NCBI RefSeq assembly: GCF_040784915.1
Contig: NZ_CP160797.1
Coordinates: 697,001 to 761,000, forward strand
Direction: 5' to 3'
Source: Bacillus vallismortis
GTDB taxonomy: Bacteria; Bacillota; Bacilli; Bacillales; Bacillaceae
DNA: 64,000 bases
Shown here: one piece after another, positions 54,369 to 61,793 of the stretch
Position numbering within the stretch: the first letter of the stretch is position 1
Layout of the letters: each line of letters begins with the position of its first letter
Program-made: the position numbers and the translations under genes
The notes under the pieces: model-generated
Told to the model about the DNA's origin: nothing
Databases searched by the model: none
Seen by the model: only the letters and a program-made list of their open reading frames with translations

Positions 54369-54878
54369 ATGAAACTTCCTGCCGCGGATCTGGGGATAAT
54401 GGCAGAGCATTTGAGCACCCATGAAGGTGTGATTTCTAAGCTGAAAGCATACGGATCTACTGTTCGGCATCGCGATTTGAGGGATTTGCTCCACCTGCAT
54501 GCGAATCTTTTAAGAACTCATGTCACGGCGATGCTGGCACTGATCAATCCGGATCAAACGAGTGAGGTGTATTTGCCTGAAATGCCGCACGTTCATTTTC
54601 ACCAGCATTCAGGAGCTCTTTCGGCTGCTGAAAAAGATATCGCTCTGGAGGCTAGGTCGACCGCAAAACTCATGGGAAGCGATAATTTTAATTCGGCATT
54701 AATGATGAAACATCCTAACGTGAGGAATATTCATCTTCAAATGTCTTTCCAAAATGCCGCGCTGCAAATGCTGTATACCCGTCTGATCAGAAGAGGAAAT
54801 GGTGAATTTGTTCCGATGGCCAGTGAACAAATGCAGCGGCTGACGCTGCAGCACTATCAGCATGTCGGGAATGAGTGA
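54369..54878 (+). CDS. Coat F-like ferritin-type protein
   Basis: 169 residues, mostly alpha-helical, with His-rich segment EMPHVHFHQH. Length and helical layout (RDLLHLHANLLRTHVTAMLALI; IHLQMSFQNAALQMLYTRLI) fit the coat F/CotF-like ferritin superfamily. Not closely recognised. AAAGGAGGG eight bases before ATG 54369. Possibly sporulation-expressed. Confidence 0.55.
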   Translation: MKLPAADLGIMAEHLSTHEGVISKLKAYGSTVRHRDLRDLLHLHANLLRTHVTAMLALINPDQTSEVYLPEMPHVHFHQHSGALSAAEKDIALEARSTAKLMGSDNFNSALMMKHPNVRNIHLQMSFQNAALQMLYTRLIRRGNGEFVPMASEQMQRLTLQHYQHVGNE

Positions 54879-54987
54879 ACCATAGGTGAAAGCTTTTCCA
54901 ATGATCAAATGGAAAGGCTTTTTTGAGTGAAAGATACATAAAAAGGGAACCCCAAATAATGAATTTTATTTGAGGAGGTGCTTTTGC

Positions 54988-55721
54988 TTGGACATGCTTC
55001 AGAAAGAAATTCAGGTTGGGGAGCACAGATTATTTTACCGGACTGCAGGTGTCGGCAGCAAAACGATTTTCTGTTACATGGAATTCCGACAAACTCTTTT
55101 TTGTGGATGAATGTGATTCCGCAGCTGGCAAAGCAGTACATTGTTATTGCTCCTGATATGCTTGGCATTCAGAAAGTAAACGTTGTCGGGCATGATCTGG
55201 GCGGAGGAGTCGCTCAAATATTAGCTGTCCAGTATCCGGATCGGGTAGAGAGTTTTGTTGTCATTGATGACGTGACCTTCAGCAACTGGCCGCTGCCTAA
55301 AGTTGTATCGCTGCGGTATCCGACAGCGCCTGAGTTTGAGCCGTCTCCATATTTCATTGAGCGGATGATCAGGGAAGGGGTCTTTCATCAGCAGATGGTT
55401 ACCCCTGAGATTCTTCAAGCATTTATCGCGCCGTTTGACCATGAAAACGGACCAAGGGAGTTACAGGAAGCTTCCCTCGCGCTTGAACATCATCAAACAG
55501 AAGATGTGGTTCCCGGGCTTCAGGGAGTGCGCGTACCGGCCACGTTTTTATATGGACAATATGATCGGTACCTTCCTCCATACTGGGGATTCAAGCTGCA
55601 GGAAACGGTCCTGAATTCCACGTTTAAAGTGCTTCCGGAATGCAGCCATTATTCCATGCTGGACAATCCTTTATTGGTGTCTCAAGAGATTGCGGCCCAT
55701 ATGAATCAAATGAATGGATAA
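54988..55721 (+). pseudogene. Alpha/beta hydrolase, frameshifted and internally deleted
   Basis: TTG 54988 after GGAGGTG starts LDMLQKEIQVGEHRLFYR. At about 55058-55063 one base is missing: ACGATTTTCTGTTACAT should read TIFLLHG, and the protein continues in the next frame with LLHGIPTNSFLWMNV. A second lesion, in frame, removes about 30 residues between IAPDMLG and IQKVNVVGHDLGGG. The nucleophile elbow GHDLGG (Asp, so dehalogenase-like) and CSHYSMLDNP His remain. Ends with a terminator. Confidence 0.8.
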
Positions 55722-55726
55722 CACGT

Positions 55727-55775
55727 AATGCCTGACAGTTTCCGATATGATTTCTCTGTCAGGCATTTGTTGTTT
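55727..55775 (+). terminator. Terminator after the hydrolase pseudogene
   Basis: AATGCCTGACAG ... CTGTCAGGCATT 12-bp arms, T-rich tail. Confidence 0.9.
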
Positions 55776-55884
55776 ACGGAAAAACGAATTGACAGGATGA
55801 AAAAACAATTTCTTCCTTTTATCTTGTTTTCAAATTTTTGGGTTGATAAAATATGACATATCTTACATAGAGGGAGGGAAGCCG

Positions 55885-57027
55885 TTGAGTCAAGCCATAC
55901 CGTCTTCGCGTGTTGGTGTTAAGATTAATGAATGGTACAAGATGATTCGTCAATTTAGTGTTCCGGATGCTGAGATTCTCAAAGCGGAGGTGGAGCAGGA
56001 CATTCAGCAGATGGAAGAGGATCAGGATTTGCTGATCTATTATTCTCTCATGTGTTTTCGGCACCAGCTGATGCTGGATTATTTAGAGCCGGGACAAACA
56101 TACGGGAATCGCCCTACAGTGACAGAGCTTCGGAAAACGATTGAAACTCCTCAGAAAAAACTCACAGGCCTTTTGAAATACTACTCTTTGTTTTTCCGCG
56201 GCATGTATGAATTTGATCAGAAAGAATATGTGGAAGCGATCGGGTTTTATCGCGAGGCGGAGAACGAGCTGCCGTTTGTGTCAGATGAAATCGAGAAAGC
56301 GGAATTCCATTTTAAAGTGGCGGAAGCGTATTACCATATGAAGCAAACGCATGTGTCGATGCATCATATCCTTCAAGCTTTAGACATTTATCAAAAACAT
56401 CCTCTATACAGTGTTAGAACCATACAAAGCTTGTTTGTGATCGCCGGAAACTATGATGACTTCAAGCATTATGACAGAGCGCTCCCGCATTTAGAAGCGG
56501 CGTTGGTATTAGCAATGGACATCCAAAACGACCGGTTTATCGCCATTTCTTTGTTGAACATCGCGAACAGCTATGACAGATCAGGAGACTATCATATGGC
56601 GGTAGAACACTATCAAAAAGCGGCGAAAGTAAGCAGGAAAACGGTACCTGATCTGCTTCCGAAAGTCTTGTTAGGTTTAAGCTGGACACGATGTAAAGCT
56701 GGCCGGAAACAAGAGGCGTTTCAGTCAATAGAAGAAGGATTAGCACATATTACAACATATCCGCAACGGACGTCTTATAAATTCTATAAAGAATTATATA
56801 CGTTCTTGCAGGCCGTGTACAAAGAGGCTGTTGACGAAAGCAAAATTTATGATCTTTTAAACTTTTTTGAAAAAAAGAACCTGCACGCTTACATTGAAGC
56901 ATGTGCCCGAAGTGCTGCCGCTGTTTTTGAGAGCCGCTGTCATTTTGAACACGCTGCCGCGTTTTATCGAAAAGTGCTGAAAGCCCAAGAAGATATTCAA
57001 AAAGGAGAGTGTTTATATGCTTATTAA
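55885..57027 (+). CDS. rapH: Response regulator aspartate phosphatase RapH
   Basis: 380 residues, helical N-terminus (VGVKINEWYKMIRQFSVPDAE) plus TPR repeats. In B. subtilis RapH inhibits both Spo0F-P and ComA, linking competence and sporulation. TTG 55885 chosen: GGGAGGG lies just upstream and the product then reads (M)SQAIPSSRVGVKINEW as in RapH. The phrH gene overlaps its end. Confidence 0.93.
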   Translation: MSQAIPSSRVGVKINEWYKMIRQFSVPDAEILKAEVEQDIQQMEEDQDLLIYYSLMCFRHQLMLDYLEPGQTYGNRPTVTELRKTIETPQKKLTGLLKYYSLFFRGMYEFDQKEYVEAIGFYREAENELPFVSDEIEKAEFHFKVAEAYYHMKQTHVSMHHILQALDIYQKHPLYSVRTIQSLFVIAGNYDDFKHYDRALPHLEAALVLAMDIQNDRFIAISLLNIANSYDRSGDYHMAVEHYQKAAKVSRKTVPDLLPKVLLGLSWTRCKAGRKQEAFQSIEEGLAHITTYPQRTSYKFYKELYTFLQAVYKEAVDESKIYDLLNFFEKKNLHAYIEACARSAAAVFESRCHFEHAAAFYRKVLKAQEDIQKGECLYAY

Positions 57028-57196
57028 GAAAAAAGTGATGATGTGCCTTGCTGTTACCCTGATTTGCGGAAGCATTTCGGTTCCTTTCCTGACAAAGTCC
57101 GGCGATTTTAAGGAATCAACGGATCGAAACACGACGTATATCGATCATTCCCCTCACAATAGTATTGCTGATCAGGAGAAGAAAGCCCTTAGCTAG
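57017..57196 (+). CDS. phrH: PhrH signalling peptide precursor
   Basis: 59 residues: MLIKKKVMMCLAVTLICG signal region, then STDRNTTYIDHS. TDRNTT is the known PhrH signal that antagonises RapH. ATG 57017 overlaps the rapH stop by 11 bases; AAAGGAGAG is its ribosome site. The stop lies within the terminator stem. Confidence 0.93.
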   Translation: MLIKKKVMMCLAVTLICGSISVPFLTKSGDFKESTDRNTTYIDHSPHNSIADQEKKALS

Positions 57197-57207
57197 GGCT
57201 TTTTTCT
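57183..57207 (+). terminator. Terminator of rapH-phrH
   Basis: AAGCCCT-TAGCT-AGGGCTTTTTTC hairpin overlapping the phrH stop codon. Confidence 0.88.
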
Positions 57208-57356
57208 TGCTTTACGGAAGAAGTTCATCCTTTTACACCGCTGCATTCCTTCTATTTCTAACGCAAGACACTCGAAACAAACAAACCATTTGAGGTATAA
57301 TGGATAAAGTGAATAACAATATGTAGATAGATATATATGAAAGAGAGTGGAGCATC

Positions 57357-58076
57357 ATGGGCCGTAAGTGGAACAATATTAAAGAGAAGAAGGCGTCTAA
57401 AGACGCGAATACGAGCCGGATTTATGCCAAGTTTGGCCGTGAGATTTATGTGGCGGCCAAGCAGGGCGAGCCTGATCCGGAATCCAATCAGGCGCTGAAG
57501 GTTGTGCTTGAGCGCGCGAAGACGTACAGCGTGCCGAAAAATATCATTGAGCGTGCGATTGAGAAAGCGAAGGGCGGAGCGGAAGAGAATTTCGATGAGC
57601 TTCGTTATGAGGGCTTCGGACCGAACGGATCAATGATCATCGTTGATGCACTGACGAATAATGTAAACCGTACGGCGCCGGAAGTGCGTGCGGCGTTCGG
57701 GAAAAACGGCGGAAATATGGGTGTAAGCGGATCTGTCGCTTACATGTTTGACGCGACAGCAGTTATCGGTGTGGATGGCAAAACAGCTGACGAAGCGCTT
57801 GAAATTCTGATGGAAGCCGATGTCGATGTCCGTGACATTTTAGAAGAAGATGAGAGCGTCATCGTATATGCAGAACCGGATCAATTCCATGCGGTGCAGG
57901 AAGCGTTTAAAAACGCGGGCGTTGAGGAATTTACTGTTGCCGAGCTGACGATGCTTGCGCAAAGTGAAGTGACGCTTCCGGATGATGCGAAGGAACAATT
58001 TGAAAAATTGATTGATGTATTAGAGGATTTGGAAGATGTTCAGCAGGTGTACCACAACGTTGATTTAGGTGAATGA
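57357..58076 (+). CDS. yeeI: YebC/TACO1-family protein YeeI
   Basis: 239 residues. [20 protein letters not shown] and [18 protein letters not shown] are hallmarks of the YebC family, recently tied to translation of proline-stretch proteins and earlier listed as a transcriptional regulator. GAGAGTGGAG precedes the ATG. Conserved gene marking the right edge of the variable island. Confidence 0.92.
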   Translation: MGRKWNNIKEKKASKDANTSRIYAKFGREIYVAAKQGEPDPESNQALKVVLERAKTYSVPKNIIERAIEKAKGGAEENFDELRYEGFGPNGSMIIVDALTNNVNRTAPEVRAAFGKNGGNMGVSGSVAYMFDATAVIGVDGKTADEALEILMEADVDVRDILEEDESVIVYAEPDQFHAVQEAFKNAGVEEFTVAELTMLAQSEVTLPDDAKEQFEKLIDVLEDLEDVQQVYHNVDLGE

Positions 58077-58082
58077 GAAATG

Positions 58083-58110
58083 AGCAGGCTGTGATGGCCT
58101 GCTTTTTTCT
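58083..58110 (+). terminator. Terminator of yeeI
   Basis: AGCAGGC-TGTGATG-GCCTGCTTTTTTC. Confidence 0.9.
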
Positions 58111-58211
58111 TTTCCCCTGAATTTGTATGAGCTGTAATGGGCGGCCGCCTATACGATCTGTAAGATATTCTCATACTCTGGACTGTAACCTATGTGAAGG
58201 AGAGAGTGAAT

Positions 58212-58829
58212 ATGACTGATATGGATACAAGACATATCTATGGCGGACCTGGTTTTGGCGTTTCTCCAGGCTATGGCATGCAAGCTGGAGGCTACCCGGG
58301 CTACGGCATGCAAAGCGGAGGCTACCCGGGCTACGGCATGCAAGACGGAGGCTACCCCGGCTACGGCATGCAAGACGGAGGCTACCCCGGCTACGGCATG
58401 CAAGACGGAGGCTACCCGGGCTACGGCATGCAAAGTGGAGGCTACCCGGGCTACGGCATGCAAGACGGAGGCTACCCGGGCTACGGCATGCAAAGCGGAG
58501 GCTACCCCGGCTACGGCATGCAAAGTGGAGGCTACCCCGGCTACGGCATGCAAAGTGGAGGCTACCCGGGCTACGGTATGCAAAGTGGAGGCTACCCGGG
58601 CTACGGCATGCAAAGTGGAGGCTACCCGGGCTACGGCATGCAAAGCGGAGGCTACCCGGGCTACGGCATGCAAGACGGAGGCTATCCGGGATCTGTAAGT
58701 TCTCCGAGCTACGGCATGTACCATGAGAATGATGGGAATCCACATCATCAAGAGGATAATCCCCATCATCATGAAGGAAAAGATAATCACCACCATATGG
58801 GCCACTGGGGAAAAGACTGCTATAAATAA
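58212..58829 (+). CDS. yeeK: Gly/Tyr-rich repeat spore protein YeeK
   Basis: 205 residues from ATG 58212 (AAGGAGAG upstream; an in-frame GTG six codons earlier overlaps that site). Short N-terminus (TDMDTRHIYGGPGFGVSP), 14 tandem GYGMQ units of ten residues (GGYPGYGMQ plus S or D), and a His-rich tail (NPHHQEDNPHHHEGKDNHHH). In B. subtilis YeeK is a spore integument/coat protein with the same architecture. I recall the strain 168 version as shorter, so the array is probably length-variable. Confidence 0.9.
   Translation: MTDMDTRHIYGGPGFGVSPGYGMQAGGYPGYGMQSGGYPGYGMQDGGYPGYGMQDGGYPGYGMQDGGYPGYGMQSGGYPGYGMQDGGYPGYGMQSGGYPGYGMQSGGYPGYGMQSGGYPGYGMQSGGYPGYGMQSGGYPGYGMQSGGYPGYGMQDGGYPGSVSSPSYGMYHENDGNPHHQEDNPHHHEGKDNHHHMGHWGKDCYK
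58270..58689 (+). repeat. 30-bp tandem array in yeeK (14 units)
   Basis: Fourteen consecutive 30-base units differing mainly at the Ser/Asp codon (AGC/AGT versus GAC) and a CCC/CCG switch. Unit length is a multiple of three without stops, so all six frames stay open and long antisense frames appear by chance. Confidence 0.97.
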
Positions 58830-58914
58830 AGATGATGTAAAAAGGGACACTCTTGCAGACCAAGGGTGTTTTTTATCTTTTAATTGAAATGAAAAAGCTC
58901 AGTTGCGTTTTCGG

Positions 58915-58944
58915 TCATAATCATACCTCCTGCCTCATACCTAT
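58915..58944 (+). promoter_or_regulatory. Sigma-E-type promoter of cotJABC
   Basis: TCATAAT, 14-base spacer, CATACCTAT, close to the mother-cell sigma-E consensus; cotJ is known to be sigma-E dependent. 35 bases before cotJA. Confidence 0.65.
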
Positions 58945-58978
58945 TAAGGTCATTGTATTTAAGAAAGGAGGAGCGGGA

Positions 58979-59227
58979 ATGAAGGATATGCAGCCGTTTA
59001 CGCCTGTTAAATCATACACGCCCTTTCACAGCCGTTTTGATCCCTGTCCGCCCATAGGGAAGAAATATTACAGAACGCCGCCTAATCTCTATATGACCTT
59101 TCAGCCTGAGCATATGGAGCAGTTTTCGCCGATGGAGGCTTTAAGGAAAGGCACCCTTTGGAAGGATCTCTATGATTTTTATGAAAACCCTTATCGAGGG
59201 GGAGACGCACATGGCAAAAAAGGTTGA
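58979..59227 (+). CDS. cotJA: Spore coat-associated protein CotJA
   Basis: 82 residues ([20 protein letters not shown]), Pro/aromatic-rich. First of three genes of the cotJ operon for inner coat proteins. AGGAGGAG before ATG 58979. Overlaps cotJB by 17 bases. Confidence 0.93.
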   Translation: MKDMQPFTPVKSYTPFHSRFDPCPPIGKKYYRTPPNLYMTFQPEHMEQFSPMEALRKGTLWKDLYDFYENPYRGGDAHGKKG

Positions 59228-59474
59228 TGCCGAGTATTACCGTCAGCTTGAGCAAATTCAAGCCGCGGATTTTGTGCTTGTTGAGCTGAGCCTTTATTTA
59301 GATACACATCCTCACGATGAAGATGCGCTGAAGCAATTCAATCAATATTCCGGCTATTCAAGGCACTTAAAAAGAAAGTTCGAATCCTCTTACGGACCGC
59401 TTTTGCAGTACGGCAACAGCCCCGCGGGCGAGGATTGGGATTGGAATCAAGGGCCTTGGCCGTGGCAAGTATAA
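59211..59474 (+). CDS. cotJB: Spore coat protein CotJB
   Basis: 87 residues ([20 protein letters not shown] ... PWPWQV). Helical small coat protein. ATG 59211 is used because AGGGGGAG lies eight bases upstream and homologues begin MxKRVDEEYYRQ; an upstream in-frame start lies inside cotJA. Confidence 0.93.
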   Translation: MAKKVDAEYYRQLEQIQAADFVLVELSLYLDTHPHDEDALKQFNQYSGYSRHLKRKFESSYGPLLQYGNSPAGEDWDWNQGPWPWQV

Positions 59475-59488
59475 GGAGGAATGCCTGA

Positions 59489-60058
59489 ATGTGGGTGTAT
59501 GAAAAGAAGCTGCAATACCCTGTTAAGGTCAGTACGTGCAATCCGACGCTGGCGAAATATTTGATTGAGCAGTATGGCGGAGCGGACGGCGAGCTGGCCG
59601 CGGCTCTCCGTTATTTGAACCAGCGGTATACGATTCCTGATAAAGTCATCGGCCTTTTAACGGATATCGGCACGGAGGAGTTTGCCCATTTGGAAATGAT
59701 CGCGACCATGGTGTATAAGTTAACTAAAGACGCCACGCCGGAGCAGCTGCGTGAAGCGGGGCTTGGCGAACATTACGTGAATCATGACAGCGCGCTGTTT
59801 TATCATAATGCGGCGGGTGTGCCGTTTACAGCGACTTATATTCAGGCGAAGGGCGATCCGATTGCCGATTTATATGAAGACATTGCGGCAGAAGAAAAAG
59901 CGCGGGCGACGTATCAATGGCTGATAGATATCTCCGATGATCCTGATTTGAATGATTCCCTGCGTTTTTTGCGTGAGCGTGAAATTGTGCATTCCATGCG
60001 CTTCAGAGAAGCGGTTGAAATTTTAAAAGAAGAGCGGGATAAAAAGAAGTTTTTCTAA
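59489..60058 (+). CDS. cotJC: Manganese catalase-like spore coat protein CotJC
   Basis: 189 residues, ferritin-like manganese catalase family: MWVYEKKLQYPVKV, QYGGADGELAAALRYLNQRY, GTEEFAHLEMIATMV and EEKARATYQWL supply the di-Mn ligands (Glu and His). Probably a spore-coat peroxide scavenger. AAGGAGG before ATG. Confidence 0.93.
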   Translation: MWVYEKKLQYPVKVSTCNPTLAKYLIEQYGGADGELAAALRYLNQRYTIPDKVIGLLTDIGTEEFAHLEMIATMVYKLTKDATPEQLREAGLGEHYVNHDSALFYHNAAGVPFTATYIQAKGDPIADLYEDIAAEEKARATYQWLIDISDDPDLNDSLRFLREREIVHSMRFREAVEILKEERDKKKFF

Positions 60059-60180
60059 CGGGCAGCCGGGCCTCTCTTTCATGCACCCCTTTTACATACA
60101 GAGAAAATGTCTGTTTTTGCTGGAAGGTCTGCATTATAATCAAGGTGTGTGCAAGCTTACTTTTGGATTGGGAGGCCTTT

Positions 60181-60723
60181 ATGTCATCTTTTAAGATTAC
60201 GAATGAAACACTAGCTGATGGAATTTGCGCGTGTCCGGCCGTGTATGAGGATGCAGAATCGATTACCGGGCTGCTCGTCCGAACAGCTGAATGGCTCCGG
60301 GATCGGGGCTCTAACCAATGGAGCGGACTGCTGGAAGGGCAAGATACACACGATATCATGGGTTCAATTGAAAATGGACATGTGTTTGTGTTTAAAAAAG
60401 GTGAAGAGCTTGCGGCTGTCGTGATGCTGCTGCCGGAACCGAGCGAGTGGGATCAGACGCTTTGGGGAGACGATGGGCATGGGGCGTCCATTTATTTGCA
60501 TCGTCTGGCGGTCAGCCGCCGGTTTGCGGGACAAGGACTTGGGGCGCGCGTTCTTCATTGGGCGGAGACGGCTATTTACTATCCGGGGAAAACACGGATT
60601 CGGCTTGACTGTGTCGCTGATAATGACGCCTTACACTCGTTTTATCGGCGTATGGGATATGAGTTCATGGGTGCTGATGCATCCGGTTATCATTTATTTG
60701 AGAAAGAGCTTGCGGCAGAATAA
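60181..60723 (+). CDS. yesJ: GNAT-family N-acetyltransferase YesJ
   Basis: 180 residues. GNAT motif A: YLHRLAVSRRFAGQGLGARVLHW, then LDCVADNDALHSFYRRMGYEFMG (motif B). Acetyl-CoA-dependent transfer to an unknown small substrate. ATG 60181 follows GGGAGGCC; earlier in-frame start lacks a site. Confidence 0.88.
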   Translation: MSSFKITNETLADGICACPAVYEDAESITGLLVRTAEWLRDRGSNQWSGLLEGQDTHDIMGSIENGHVFVFKKGEELAAVVMLLPEPSEWDQTLWGDDGHGASIYLHRLAVSRRFAGQGLGARVLHWAETAIYYPGKTRIRLDCVADNDALHSFYRRMGYEFMGADASGYHLFEKELAAE

Positions 60724-60748
60724 GCGTCCTTTACAGGAGGCTTTTTTG
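60724..60748 (+). terminator. Weak terminator after yesJ
   Basis: GTCCTTTACAGGAGGCTTTTTTG: short TCCT/AGGA stem with T-run; also near the yesK ribosome site. Confidence 0.5.
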
Positions 60749-60775
60749 TCTTTTTCTAAAAAGGGGGGACATGGG

Positions 60776-61048
60776 ATGGGGTCACTTGTTTTTGTGATAG
60801 GGATCGTAACGGCTTGTCTGTTCGCTAGCGTATCCGTTTTTGTACGGGGGAAGCTTCCTGACAAAAGGTGGCCGGAATGGATATTGGCCGGGCTGATTGT
60901 CCTTGGTGTGCTTGCCATCTGGTACAGCCTCGTGTATGTACGCGGCTGGGAGGGGGCTGCGCTCGGCATGCTTGGATTTCAGGTCATTTGCGGAGCTATT
61001 GCTGGATATTTGATCGAAAAGGCCATTCAGCGATACAGGAAAAGATAA
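60776..61048 (+). CDS. yesK: Small membrane protein YesK
   Basis: 90 residues with three hydrophobic segments (VFVIGIVTACLFASVSVFV, ILAGLIVLGVLAIWYSLV, LGFQVICGAIAGYLI) and a basic tail. Function unknown. ATG 60776 follows AGGGGGGAC; the frame extends far upstream through yesJ but that part is a shadow. Confidence 0.8.
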   Translation: MGSLVFVIGIVTACLFASVSVFVRGKLPDKRWPEWILAGLIVLGVLAIWYSLVYVRGWEGAALGMLGFQVICGAIAGYLIEKAIQRYRKR

Positions 61049-61135
61049 GGGCGTCTGCTGTCTCAAAAGATGTCGAATTTTTCACGGGGCGGCAGGAATT
61101 TTCTTTCGAAAAGAGAAATACATATTACTTTAAAA

Positions 61136-61149
61136 TGAAAGCGTTTTCT
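61136..61149. promoter_or_regulatory. CcpA cre site upstream of yesL
   Basis: TGAAAGCGTTTTCT matches the cre consensus TGWAANCGNTNWCA except at the last base, 28 bases before the yesL start. Suggests glucose repression of the yesLMN unit. Confidence 0.65.
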
Positions 61150-61163
61150 GAATCGGGAAGGTG

Positions 61164-61793
61164 ATGTTAATGATACACAGTGTGACGAATGGGCTGAATC
61201 GTTTTTGTACGTGGGTGATGAGACTAGCTTATTTGAATGTGCTTTGGCTCTTGTTTTCTCTTGCGGGTCTGGTTGTGTTTGGGCTGTTGCCCGCTACCGC
61301 CGCGATGTTTTCAGTGGCGAGAGAATGGGCGAAGGGGAACACGGATGCACCGGTGTTTTCTGTCTTTTTTCGGGCGTTTCAAAAGGAGTGGAGGGCATCG
61401 CAGCTTCTCGGGCTCATGCTTGTGACGGCCGGCCTGTTTCTGTTTGCGGATATGCGGATTGCGGCTCAGATGAATCAGCCTGTGCTCGTCAATGTGTTCC
61501 TGAGCATCAGCTTGATTTTCGCGTTTGTTGTGCTGTACGTGTTTCCGGTGTTTTCTCATTTTGATGTGAAAATCAGGGAAGTGCTGAGCATCAGTTTTTT
61601 GATTGCCTTCAGCCGTCCGGCGGTGACGCTCATGATGGCGGCGGGCGCTGTCGGTGTGTTGTTTCTCGTGCTTTTTCATGTTGTGTTTCTGCTGTTTTTC
61701 AGCGGGAGTTTACTTAGCCTGATCTTAACGAAGCTATCCTTTAAAGCGTTTCGGTCAATGGATCAGCGTCAGGAAAAAGAAAAGGCGGCATGA
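61164..61793 (+). CDS. yesL: DUF624 membrane protein YesL
   Basis: 209 residues with about five membrane segments; DUF624 motif MRLAYLNVLWLLFSLAGL and GLLPATAAMFSVAREW. DUF624 proteins sit beside YesM/YesN-type systems and carbohydrate ABC transporters. Start is ambiguous between ATG 61164 and ATG 61170 (GGAAGG at 61155-61160 favours the latter). Overlaps yesM by 4 bases. Confidence 0.87.
   Translation: MLMIHSVTNGLNRFCTWVMRLAYLNVLWLLFSLAGLVVFGLLPATAAMFSVAREWAKGNTDAPVFSVFFRAFQKEWRASQLLGLMLVTAGLFLFADMRIAAQMNQPVLVNVFLSISLIFAFVVLYVFPVFSHFDVKIREVLSISFLIAFSRPAVTLMMAAGAVGVLFLVLFHVVFLLFFSGSLLSLILTKLSFKAFRSMDQRQEKEKAA

Noticed and set aside
58270..58689. CRISPR-like array
   Set aside because: Units are contiguous without spacers, in frame and coding for GYGMQ repeats; no other CRISPR or cas trace in the window.
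58149..58863. Two long antisense reading frames (230 and 233 codons) opposite yeeK
   Set aside because: They exist because the 30-base unit is a multiple of three with no stop in any frame; translations are simple VARVAS- or RSPGSL-type repeats with no ribosome site.
60473..60775. Upstream extension of yesK through yesJ
   Set aside because: Overlaps yesJ in another frame; the membrane protein and a good ribosome site start only at 60776.
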